The notes under the pieces were generated by a model. That model did no database searches, was not told the origin of the DNA, and saw nothing but the letters and a program-made list of their open reading frames with translations. From Promicromonospora citrea (lineage in GTDB: Bacteria > Actinomycetota > Actinomycetes > Actinomycetales > Cellulomonadaceae), in the NCBI RefSeq assembly GCF_013004695.1, contig NZ_JABEMG010000009.1:1-62590 (forward strand): a stretch of DNA of 62,590 nucleotides, written 5' to 3'. A program made the position numbers and the translations under genes. How positions within the stretch are numbered: the first letter of the stretch is position 1; each line of letters starts with the position of its first letter. This document shows positions 38,311 through 45,889 of this stretch, piece after piece.

Positions 38311-39954
38311 GTGAGCACCAAGAGGAAGCCGTCCCCGCCACCCGAGATCGAGGGCTTCGAGTACCGCAAGCTCATCGGCTCGGGTGGTTTCTCGGACGTG
38401 TTCCTGTACGAGCAGCAGCGTCCGCGGCGCCAGGTCGCGGTCAAGGTGCTGCTCAAGGAGTGGTCGAGCGAGACCCAGCGGGCGGCGTTCGACGCCGAGG
38501 CCGACCTCATGGCAACCCTCGGCAACCACCCGTCGATCGTCACGATGTACGAGGCGGGCGTGGCCAACGACGGCCGCCCCTTCCTGGCGATGGAGTACTG
38601 CTCGCGCCCGAACCTGGGCGCGCGCTACCGCTCCGAGCGGTTCTCCGTGGCGGAGGCGCTGCGCATCACGATCCAGATCGCGGGCGCCGTGGAGACGGCG
38701 CACCGGCTCGGCATCCTGCACCGTGACCTCAAGCCGTCGAACATCCTGGTGACGCAGTTCGGCCACCCGGCGCTCACCGACTTCGGCATCTCGTCGACGG
38801 TGGACGAGGCGTCGGCCGCGGAGGGCATGTCGATCCCGTGGTCGCCGCCCGAGTCGTTCGGCGACCCGCCGATGTCCGGCATCGCGACCGACGTCTGGGC
38901 GCTCGCCGCCACCTGCTACACGCTGCTGGCCGGGCGCACGCCGTTCGAGGTGCCCGGCGGCTCCAACACGTCGGCGGACCTCGTGCGCCGCATCGAGCAG
39001 GACGAGCTGCCGCCGGTCAGCCGCAGCGACGTCCCGCCGTCGCTGGAGCGCGTGCTGCGGATCGCGATGTCGAAGCAGGTCACCTCGCGGTACCCGACCG
39101 TGCTGGCCTTCGCGCGCGAGCTGCAGAAGGTCCAGGTCGAGCTGTCGCGCGACGTCACTCCCATCGACCTGCTGGACGAGTCCGGCGCGATGCAGGAGGA
39201 CGACGCGGAGGCCGACGGCACCCGGCTGCGCCAGGTCGTCACGATCGACCCGGCGGGCCCGCAGCCCGCGCAGAGCGCTTTCGGCCCGGCGGGCGGGTTC
39301 GCGCCGAACGGCGGGTTCGGCCCCGGTGGAGCCGCCGGGGCGCTGAGCGCCGCGGCGGGCGGGACGTACGCCCCGGCCCGTCCGACGCAGGCGACGGCGC
39401 CCGCCTCGGACGCGGAGGACACCGTCTACCGCGGCACGGCGGACCCGGCCACGCAGGGCACGCAGGCCTCGGCAGGCGTGGGCGCGCAGCAGGCACCCGT
39501 GCAGGCGCCCGCCGAGGAGCCCTCGGAGCAACCGAGCCGTGGCGGGCTGTGGGGCGTCGTGGCGGGCGTCGTCGTCGTCGCCGTCGTCGCCGTGTCGGCC
39601 TGGGCGCTGACCCGTGGCACCGACGAGCCGACGGGCGAGGAGACGGCGGCGACGTCGACGTTCGTGCCGCCGCCCCCGGCGGGCGGGTACGTGCCGCCCG
39701 TCGCGAAGCTCACGGCGGAGGTCAAGGGTGGGGACGCGGTGTTTTCCTGGACCGCCCCGACCTCGATGGAAGAGGGTGACACGTACGCGTACCGCGTGCT
39801 GGAGCTGACGGGCGACCCCGTGCCCGAGCCCGTGCCGGGCAACGCGACGACGGTCACGGTACCGCTCGACGGTGAGCAGGAGCTGTGCGTCGAGGTGCTC
39901 GTGGTCCGGTCGAGCAAGGCGTCGCGCGGCGAGACCGCGTGCGTGACCCCGTAG
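38311..39954 (+). CDS. transmembrane Ser/Thr protein kinase with Fn3-like extracellular domain
   Basis: This is a 547-aa PknB-type kinase. Catalytic motifs are the glycine loop LIGSGGFSDVF (22-32), Lys45 in VAVKVL, HRDLKPSN at 137-144 (Asp139) and DFGIS at 157-161. An Ala/Gly/Pro juxtamembrane linker runs to about 410. One membrane helix follows (about 413-433, VVAGVVVVAVVAVSAWAL), then a 110-residue extracellular part. That part reads like one Fn3 domain: AVFSWTAPTSMEEG, DTYAYRVLEL and a Cys pair (ELCVEV, ETACV). The GTG follows AAGGAG. Most actinobacterial kinases of this type carry PASTA or no sensor; an Fn3-like sensor next to giant Fn3 proteins is notable. Substrates are probably the FHA partners or the secretion ATPase (inference). 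Confidence 0.92.
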   Translation: MSTKRKPSPPPEIEGFEYRKLIGSGGFSDVFLYEQQRPRRQVAVKVLLKEWSSETQRAAFDAEADLMATLGNHPSIVTMYEAGVANDGRPFLAMEYCSRPNLGARYRSERFSVAEALRITIQIAGAVETAHRLGILHRDLKPSNILVTQFGHPALTDFGISSTVDEASAAEGMSIPWSPPESFGDPPMSGIATDVWALAATCYTLLAGRTPFEVPGGSNTSADLVRRIEQDELPPVSRSDVPPSLERVLRIAMSKQVTSRYPTVLAFARELQKVQVELSRDVTPIDLLDESGAMQEDDAEADGTRLRQVVTIDPAGPQPAQSAFGPAGGFAPNGGFGPGGAAGALSAAAGGTYAPARPTQATAPASDAEDTVYRGTADPATQGTQASAGVGAQQAPVQAPAEEPSEQPSRGGLWGVVAGVVVVAVVAVSAWALTRGTDEPTGEETAATSTFVPPPPAGGYVPPVAKLTAEVKGGDAVFSWTAPTSMEEGDTYAYRVLELTGDPVPEPVPGNATTVTVPLDGEQELCVEVLVVRSSKASRGETACVTP

Positions 39955-40017
39955 GACGAGTGTGGAGCGAGGCTCCGGGCGGCCGCGCCCGGGGCGAGGA
40001 CACAGGGAGGTGAGTGG

Positions 40018-40734
40018 ATGAACGGCCTAGCGATCGAGTTCGCCGGCGAGTGGTTTCGGCCGTCCGAGGAGGGCGTGCCCTTCGACATCGGGCGCGAGGG
40101 TGACCTCGCGATCGACGACAACCCCTACCTGCACCGCCGCTTCCTGCGCATCACGCTCGAGGACGGCATCTGGTGGCTGTCCAACGTCGGCTCCCTCATC
40201 GCGGCGACCGTGTGCGACGCCGGGGGAGGCGTGCAGTCCTGGCTCCCGCCCGGCAACCGCCTGCCGCTGGTGTTCCCCACGACGTCGATCGTGTTCACCG
40301 CCGGCCCGACGACGTACGAGATCACCGCGCAGCTCGACAACGCGCCGTACCACGAGATCCGCTCGGAGGACGACGAGGGCTCCGGCGCCACGACAATCGG
40401 CGCGATCAGCTTCACCAAGAGCCAGAAGCAGCTCATCGTCTCGCTGGCCGAGCCGATGCTGCGCCGCGAGGGCACGGGGCTGAGCGAGATCCCGTCGTCG
40501 GCAGCGGCGGCCCGCCGGCTCGGCTGGGCGAGCACGCGGTTCAACCGCAAGCTCGACAACGTGTGCGAGAAGCTCGACCGGATCGGGGTCAAGGGCCTGC
40601 GCGGCGGGCCCGGCGCGCTCGCGACCAACCGCAGGGCGCGCCTCGTCGAGTACGCCGTGGCCTCACGTCTCGTCACGGCGGCGGACCTGCCGCTGCTCGA
40701 CGAGCCGGACGACGAGAAGGGGGCCACCGGATGA
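40018..40734 (+). CDS. FHA-like protein with C-terminal helix-turn-helix
   Basis: This is a 238-aa soluble protein. Residues 1-110 look like an FHA or FHA-like beta sandwich (VPFDIGREGD, DDNPYLHRRFLRI), although the usual S-x-x-H and N-G residues are only partly recognisable. Residues about 135-200 look like a winged helix-turn-helix: SLAEPMLRREG, AARRLGWASTRFNRKLDNVC and EKLDRIGVKGL. The GGGAGG site ends 8 bases before the ATG. It overlaps the next gene by 4 bases. If the HTH binds DNA it is the only regulator-like protein in the accessory cluster and a candidate reader of the shared palindromes; that link is speculation. Confidence 0.72.
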   Translation: MNGLAIEFAGEWFRPSEEGVPFDIGREGDLAIDDNPYLHRRFLRITLEDGIWWLSNVGSLIAATVCDAGGGVQSWLPPGNRLPLVFPTTSIVFTAGPTTYEITAQLDNAPYHEIRSEDDEGSGATTIGAISFTKSQKQLIVSLAEPMLRREGTGLSEIPSSAAAARRLGWASTRFNRKLDNVCEKLDRIGVKGLRGGPGALATNRRARLVEYAVASRLVTAADLPLLDEPDDEKGATG

Positions 40735-40985
40735 GCGGGCCGAGGAGAACCAGGGCCCAGGTCGTGGTGGCGTGGGCCATCGGCGGCTTCGCGATCGTCT
40801 GGGTGCTCGTGGTGTTCGGCACCGTGCTGGTCACGGGAACCGGTACGGGAAACTTCTTCGACCCCTGGCGCGCCCTCGGGCGGGTGCTGGTCCAGGGGTC
40901 GACGTGGGCCGCAGCGGCCGGCGGTGCCGTGGTCGGCGGGGTGGTGGCCGCCATCGTGGACGGCCTCCAGGACAAGAGGAAGTGA
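40731..40985 (+). CDS. small two-helix membrane protein
   Basis: This 84-aa protein has two membrane helices, about 12-35 (VVAWAIGGFAIVWVLVVFGT) and about 57-77 (WAAAAGGAVVGGVVAAIVDG), with charged ends (MSGPRRTRAQ and LQDKRK). It matches no family I recognise. It overlaps the FHA/HTH gene by 4 bases and sits 12 bases before the secretion ATPase gene, so it could be a small membrane component of that machine. Type VIIb systems have small membrane partners (EssA), but I see no sequence basis to equate them. Confidence 0.8.
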   Translation: MSGPRRTRAQVVVAWAIGGFAIVWVLVVFGTVLVTGTGTGNFFDPWRALGRVLVQGSTWAAAAGGAVVGGVVAAIVDGLQDKRK

Positions 40986-40997
40986 CGGGGAGGATTC

Positions 40998-43900
40998 ATG
41001 CGCGTCAAGGTGACGCTCGTACGGTCGGACGGTAGCCACGACGACGTCGTGATGACCGCCGACGCCGGCGCTCGGATCGGCGAGATCGCCGACACGATCG
41101 CCCGGGTGGACCCGTCGGCGCCCGGCGCCCCGGGCCGGCCGCGCACGCTCGAGGCGCAGCTGCCGGGGCAGGACCGGCCGGTCCGGCTCCCGGCGGACGC
41201 CGCTCTCGGTGAGGCCTGGATCGGCTCGGGCGCGTTCGTCGCGTCGGTCGAGCAGGCGATGCCCGGCTTCGACTACCCGGGGTCGGACGCCGTCCGCGCG
41301 GCCGTCCGGATCGAGGGCGGCGGGACCGTCGAGCTCACCGAGGGCTCGTGGGTGCTGGGGCGCTCGCAGGAGTGCGACGTCGTCGTCGACGACCCCATGG
41401 TGTCCAAGCAGCACCTGCGCCTGGACGTGTCCGAGGGCATCGAGGTGGTCGACCTCGGCTCGGCCAACGGCATCCTGGTCGACGGCGTGCACGTGCAGCG
41501 TCTGCGCATCGAGGGCTCGCAGAAGGTCGTGCTCGGTGACACCACCGTCACCATCGAGAGCCGCAGGCCCGCCACGATCACCGGCGTGACCCCGAAGGCC
41601 GGCCCGGTCTCGTTCACCCGCTCCCCGCGCGTCGAGGCGCGTTACCACGGCGAGGAGTTCGAGTCTCCGGAGGCGCCGAAGGAGACCGAGCCGTCGGAGT
41701 TCCCGTTCCTCGCGCTGCTCGCCCCCGTGCTCATGGGCGGCAGCATGTTCGTCCTGACGGGCCGCGTCTTCTCGCTGCTGTTCGTCGCCATGGCGCCGCT
41801 CATGATGGTCGGCAACTTCGTGACCCAGAAGCGGCAGAAGCGCAAGCGGCTCGAGCGCGACGTCGAGCGGTTCGAGGAGCGCCTGACCTCGCTGCGCGAG
41901 GTGCTCAAGGAGGAGAAGGAGGTCGAGCGCTCGGTCCGCCTGCGCGAGGCCCCCGCGACCCAGCACGTCTACGTCGAGGCGATGCGGCACGGCCCGCTGC
42001 TGTGGACGCGCCGCCCCGAGCACTGGAGCTTCCTCAACGTCCGGTTCGGGCTCGGGACCATGCCGTCCCGCAACTCGGTCAAGACGGGCGGCAAGGGCCA
42101 GCTCATCAAGGAGTACCAGGAGATCCTGGACGAGCTGGTCGAGCAGTACAAGGACGTGGACGGCGTCCCCGTCGTCGAGAACCTGTACGACGCGGGCGCG
42201 CTCGGGTTCGCCGGGCCGCCGCCGCGCGTGATCGGCTCGCTGAACGCCGTGCTGCTGCAGCTCACCGGCCTGCACTCGCCGTCGGAGCTGGTCGTGACCA
42301 GCATCGTGAGCCCGGTGTGGACCCAGCACCTGAGCTGGCTCACCTGGATCCCGCACACCTCGTCGGCCCACAGCCCGATCGAGGGCCACCACCTCGCGGA
42401 CTCGGCGTCCGGTGCGCAGCGTCTGCTGGCGCAGCTCGAGGAGCTCATCTCGACCCGTCTCAAGGCGGCCCGCGGCGGCACCCGCCGAGGTGCGATCGCG
42501 GAGGACAACGCGGCGCTCGAGCGCGGCGGCGACGTCGGCGGCAAGAGCACGGCCGACACGGGCACCAAGTCGCCGGTCCCCGCGGTGGTCGTCGTCATCT
42601 CCGACGACATCGACGTGGACCGGGCGCGGCTCATCCAGCTCGCGGAGATGGGCGCCGACGCCGGCGTCTACCCGCTGTGGATCTCCGCCGAGGCGGCCGC
42701 GCTGCCCGCGGCGTGCCGCACGTTCGTCGAGGTGACCCAGGAGGGCCCGCGCGTCGGCATGGTGCGCCTCGGCCGTTGGGTCGACGACATCGTGCTCGAG
42801 GAGGTCGACGGCAAGACGGCGCTCGAGTACGGCCGCCGCCTGGCCCCGGTGTTCGACGCCGGTGCGATCGTCGAGGACGCGTCCGACCTGCCGCGCTCGA
42901 TCACGATGCCCGCGCTGCTGGGCCACGACCTCTTCGAGAGCCCGGACGCCGTGATGGAGCGCTGGCGGCAGAACCTGTCGGTGTACGACCGCACGGGCAA
43001 CGGCGCGAAGCGCAAGCGCCCCGGCTCGCTGCGCGCGATCGTCGGCTCGGCCGGTGTCGACGCCCAGCACCTCGACCTGCGCACCCAGGGCCCGCACGCC
43101 CTCGTCGGTGGTACGACCGGCGCCGGCAAGTCCGAGTTCCTGCAGGCGTGGGTGCTCGGCATGGCCGCCGAGTACAGCCCCGACCGCGTGACGTTCCTCT
43201 TCGTCGACTACAAGGGCGGCTCCGCCTTCGCCGACTGCGTCAACCTGCCGCACTGCGTGGGCCTCGTGACCGACCTGTCGCCGCACCTGGTGCTGCGCGC
43301 GATCACCAGCCTCCGGGCCGAGCTGCACTGGCGCGAGCACCTGTTCAACCGCAAGAAGGCCAAGGACCTGCTCGAGCTGGAGAAGCGCGGCGACCCGGAG
43401 ACGCCGCCCGCCCTCGTCATCGTGATCGACGAGTTCGCGGCCCTGGTGGGCGACGTGCCCGAGTTCGTGGACGGCGTCGTCGACGTCGCCCAGCGTGGCC
43501 GCTCGCTCGGCATCCACCTCATCATGGCGACCCAGCGGCCCGCCGGTGTCATCAAGGACAACCTGCGCGCCAACACCAACATGCGCGTGGCGCTCCGCAT
43601 GGCCGACGAGTCGGACTCCTCGGACGTCGTCGACGTCAAGGACGCCGCGTTCATCGACCCGGCGATCCCGGGGCGCGGCCTCGTCAAGACCGGCCCTGGC
43701 CGTGTGCAGGCGTTCCAGTCCGCCTACGCGGGCGCCTGGAGCACGCGAGCGCCCGAGCGCGCCAAGGTGGAGGTCGCCCGCCTGCACTTCGGCCGCGAGG
43801 AGAAGTGGGAGGAGCCGGTCGTCGACGACGGCAGCCCGGAGGAGAAGGACCTCGGCCCGAACGACCAGCAGCGTCTGGTCGCCCGGATCCAGGAGGCCTT

Positions 43901-45473
43901 CGAGCGCGGCCGCCTGCCGGTCCCGCGCCGCCCGTGGCTCGACTCGCTGGCCGACGTCTACGACCTCACGCGCCTGTACCAGCGCACCGACACCGAGCTG
44001 CTCATCGGCGTCGCGGACATGCCGGAGCAGCAGGCCCAGGCGCCGGTCTACTTCAACCCGGACAAGGACGGCCACCTCGGCGTCTACGGCACGGGTGGTT
44101 CCGGCAAGTCGACCGCGCTGCGCACCCTCGCCGCGGTCGCCGGCATCACGCCGCGCGGCGGCCCCGTGCACGTGTACGGCCTCGACTTCGCGGCCGGCGC
44201 GCTGCGCATGCTCGAGTCGCTCCCGCACGTCGGCACCATCGCCAAGGGCGACGACACCGAGCGCGTCGTCGGCCTCATGCGGATGCTGCGCGACGAGCTG
44301 CAGCGCCGCGGCGAGGCCTTCGCCGCGGTGAACGCGGCGAGCGTCACGGAGTACCGGCAGGTCACCGGGCGCCTGGACGTGCCGCGCATCCTGCTGCTCG
44401 TCGACGGCTTCGCGAATTTCCGCGACGAGTACGAGGTCGGCGCGGGCCGTGCGGAGTGGTTCGAGGCGTTCCGCGACATCCTCAACGACGGTCGCGGCCT
44501 CGGCATCCACGTCGTGTTCACGGCCGACCGCTCCGGCGCCGTGCCGACCTACGTCCGGTCGCTGGTGCAGCGCAACATCCTGCTGCGCATGACCGACGAC
44601 GGCTACCTCGCCTTCAACGCGCCGCGCGACATCATCACGCCGACGTCGCCCGCGGGCCGCGCCATCGTGGACTCGCTCGAGGTGCAGGTCGCCGTCGTGG
44701 GCGGCACGAAGTCGGTGCAGGAGCAGGCGGTCGCGACCGACCGGCTGGCCGAGTCGATGCGCCGTGCCGGCGTGCGCCCCGCGCCCGCCGTCAAGGTGCT
44801 GCCGACGGAGTACGGCGCCGAGGTGCTGCCGCCCCGGATCGACGGGCAGCCGGTGCTCGGCCTCGACAACATCGCGCTCGAGCCGCTGGGCTTCGACCCG
44901 ACGGGCACGCTCGTCGTGGCGGGCCCGCCGGCGTCCGGCCGGTCCAACGCCCTCGTGCACATCGCGCGCTCGGTCCAGCGGGCCAACCCGGAGGCGCGCC
45001 TGTACCTGTTCGCGCAGTCGCGCTCGCCGATCGCGGGCGAGGTCGCATGGACCGACGTCGCGATGGGCGTCGACAAGGTCGCCGAGATGGCCAAGGAGCT
45101 GCTCGCCGCCGTCCAGGACGAGGACACGGAGCCGGGCATCGTCGTCGTCATCGAGGCGCTCAGCGAGTACCTCCAGACGCCGGCCGACAAGGCGATCCAG
45201 GACCTCACCAAGGCGATCAAGAAGTCGGACCACCTGCTCGTCGCGGAGAACGAGACGAGCTCGTGGGGCGCGACCTGGCCGCTGCTGTCGGAGGTCAAGA
45301 ACGGCCGCCGTGGTCTGCTGCTCCAGCCGGAGAACCTGGACGGCGACACGATCCTCAAGACGTCGCTCCCGCGGGCCGCCAAGGGCGAGTTCCCCGTCGG
45401 CCGCGGCGCCTGGATCGCCCGCGGCAAGAGCGTGCGGGTGCAGCTGCCTCTGGTGCTGGGCGCCGGGGGCTGA
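40998..45473 (+). CDS. FHA-FtsK/SpoIIIE type VII secretion ATPase, EssC-like
   Basis: This is a 1491-aa membrane motor. An N-terminal segment (1-95) of beta-strand character with no clear family is followed by an FHA domain (about 110-188; VLGRSQECDVVV, VSKQHLRLDV, LGSANGILVD). Two close membrane helices lie at 236-277, then a charged coiled linker and three FtsK/SpoIIIE-type ATPase domains. Walker A motifs: GGTTGAGKS (704-712, Lys711), GTGGSGKST (1031-1039, Lys1037) and a degenerate third GPPASGRS (Arg1315 in place of Lys). Walker B of the first is VIVIDEFAAL (Asp811, Glu812). FHA plus two helices plus ATPase repeats is the plan of Firmicutes EssC/YukB rather than mycobacterial EccC. It probably powers export of the WXG100-type proteins downstream. 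The ribosome-binding site GGGGAGG precedes the ATG. Confidence 0.92.
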   Translation: MRVKVTLVRSDGSHDDVVMTADAGARIGEIADTIARVDPSAPGAPGRPRTLEAQLPGQDRPVRLPADAALGEAWIGSGAFVASVEQAMPGFDYPGSDAVRAAVRIEGGGTVELTEGSWVLGRSQECDVVVDDPMVSKQHLRLDVSEGIEVVDLGSANGILVDGVHVQRLRIEGSQKVVLGDTTVTIESRRPATITGVTPKAGPVSFTRSPRVEARYHGEEFESPEAPKETEPSEFPFLALLAPVLMGGSMFVLTGRVFSLLFVAMAPLMMVGNFVTQKRQKRKRLERDVERFEERLTSLREVLKEEKEVERSVRLREAPATQHVYVEAMRHGPLLWTRRPEHWSFLNVRFGLGTMPSRNSVKTGGKGQLIKEYQEILDELVEQYKDVDGVPVVENLYDAGALGFAGPPPRVIGSLNAVLLQLTGLHSPSELVVTSIVSPVWTQHLSWLTWIPHTSSAHSPIEGHHLADSASGAQRLLAQLEELISTRLKAARGGTRRGAIAEDNAALERGGDVGGKSTADTGTKSPVPAVVVVISDDIDVDRARLIQLAEMGADAGVYPLWISAEAAALPAACRTFVEVTQEGPRVGMVRLGRWVDDIVLEEVDGKTALEYGRRLAPVFDAGAIVEDASDLPRSITMPALLGHDLFESPDAVMERWRQNLSVYDRTGNGAKRKRPGSLRAIVGSAGVDAQHLDLRTQGPHALVGGTTGAGKSEFLQAWVLGMAAEYSPDRVTFLFVDYKGGSAFADCVNLPHCVGLVTDLSPHLVLRAITSLRAELHWREHLFNRKKAKDLLELEKRGDPETPPALVIVIDEFAALVGDVPEFVDGVVDVAQRGRSLGIHLIMATQRPAGVIKDNLRANTNMRVALRMADESDSSDVVDVKDAAFIDPAIPGRGLVKTGPGRVQAFQSAYAGAWSTRAPERAKVEVARLHFGREEKWEEPVVDDGSPEEKDLGPNDQQRLVARIQEAFERGRLPVPRRPWLDSLADVYDLTRLYQRTDTELLIGVADMPEQQAQAPVYFNPDKDGHLGVYGTGGSGKSTALRTLAAVAGITPRGGPVHVYGLDFAAGALRMLESLPHVGTIAKGDDTERVVGLMRMLRDELQRRGEAFAAVNAASVTEYRQVTGRLDVPRILLLVDGFANFRDEYEVGAGRAEWFEAFRDILNDGRGLGIHVVFTADRSGAVPTYVRSLVQRNILLRMTDDGYLAFNAPRDIITPTSPAGRAIVDSLEVQVAVVGGTKSVQEQAVATDRLAESMRRAGVRPAPAVKVLPTEYGAEVLPPRIDGQPVLGLDNIALEPLGFDPTGTLVVAGPPASGRSNALVHIARSVQRANPEARLYLFAQSRSPIAGEVAWTDVAMGVDKVAEMAKELLAAVQDEDTEPGIVVVIEALSEYLQTPADKAIQDLTKAIKKSDHLLVAENETSSWGATWPLLSEVKNGRRGLLLQPENLDGDTILKTSLPRAAKGEFPVGRGAWIARGKSVRVQLPLVLGAGG

Positions 45474-45481
45474 CCGTCCGA

Positions 45482-45517
45482 GGGGCGACCATGGGGAGGC
45501 CTCCCCATGGTCGCCCC
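45482..45517. terminator. 36-bp perfect palindrome, terminator and possible operator
   Basis: Arms 45482-45499 (GGGGCGACCATGGGGAGG) and 45500-45517 are exact reverse complements with no spacer; in RNA the centre would open as a small loop. It begins 9 bases after the ATPase stop, so it fits a terminator. Its central 18 bp (45491-45508, ATGGGGAGGCCTCCCCAT) match the palindrome found before giant gene 3 and the WXG100 genes, and it overlaps the expected -35 region of the next gene. Confidence 0.7.
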
Positions 45518-45531
45518 GCGCGTGCCACCGG

Positions 45532-45537
45532 TACGGT
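45532..45537 (+). promoter_or_regulatory. candidate -10 element of the WXG100-like gene
   Basis: TACGGT fits TANNNT and lies 24 bases after the end of the central palindrome (45508) and 43 bases before the ATG. The same geometry, palindrome then about 23 bases then -10, is seen before both WXG100 copies. The -35 is poor. Confidence 0.4.
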
Positions 45538-45579
45538 TCTGGCGGACGAGAGACCTGACTGGACAGCAGGGGGTAAACG

Positions 45580-45879
45580 ATGGCCGGCTACGACCTGTCG
45601 ATCGACATGGAGCAGCTGAGGAAGCTGAGCGATGACCTGAAGGCCATCTCCAACGAGCTGGAGCACGCCGACGGGAACGCCAAGGACGCTGCTGAGGCGA
45701 CCGGCCACGACGAGCTGCGTGACCGCGTGAACGACTTCGCCGACAAGTGGGAGATCAAGCGCGGCGAGATGCTCGAGAACGTCAAGAAGCTCTCGGGGAT
45801 CATCACGTCGATCTCCGAGGCCTTCAGCGAGGTCGACACGGGACTCGCCAAGGCCCTCGAAGACGCGGCAGCGAAGTAG
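45580..45879 (+). CDS. WXG100-like (ESAT-6 superfamily) small protein
   Basis: This 99-aa helical protein has the WXG100 size and helix-turn-helix pattern. The turn region reads DKWEIKRGEM: Trp57 is kept, but the classical W-x-G is WEI, so the Gly is absent. Both halves are amphipathic (MEQLRKLSDDLKAISNELEH; LSGIITSISEAFSEV). WXG100 proteins are exported as dimers by type VII systems or pair with larger LXG-type substrates. It follows the ATPase gene, has its own promoter-like region, and the next gene starts 10 bases after its stop, suggesting a partner role for that larger protein (inference). Confidence 0.82.
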   Translation: MAGYDLSIDMEQLRKLSDDLKAISNELEHADGNAKDAAEATGHDELRDRVNDFADKWEIKRGEMLENVKKLSGIITSISEAFSEVDTGLAKALEDAAAK

Positions 45880-45889
45880 GAGACGAGCG

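Noticed and set aside
45482-45517. CRISPR or phage attachment-type repeat
   Set aside because: A single perfect palindrome with no repeat-spacer series, integrase or tRNA nearby.
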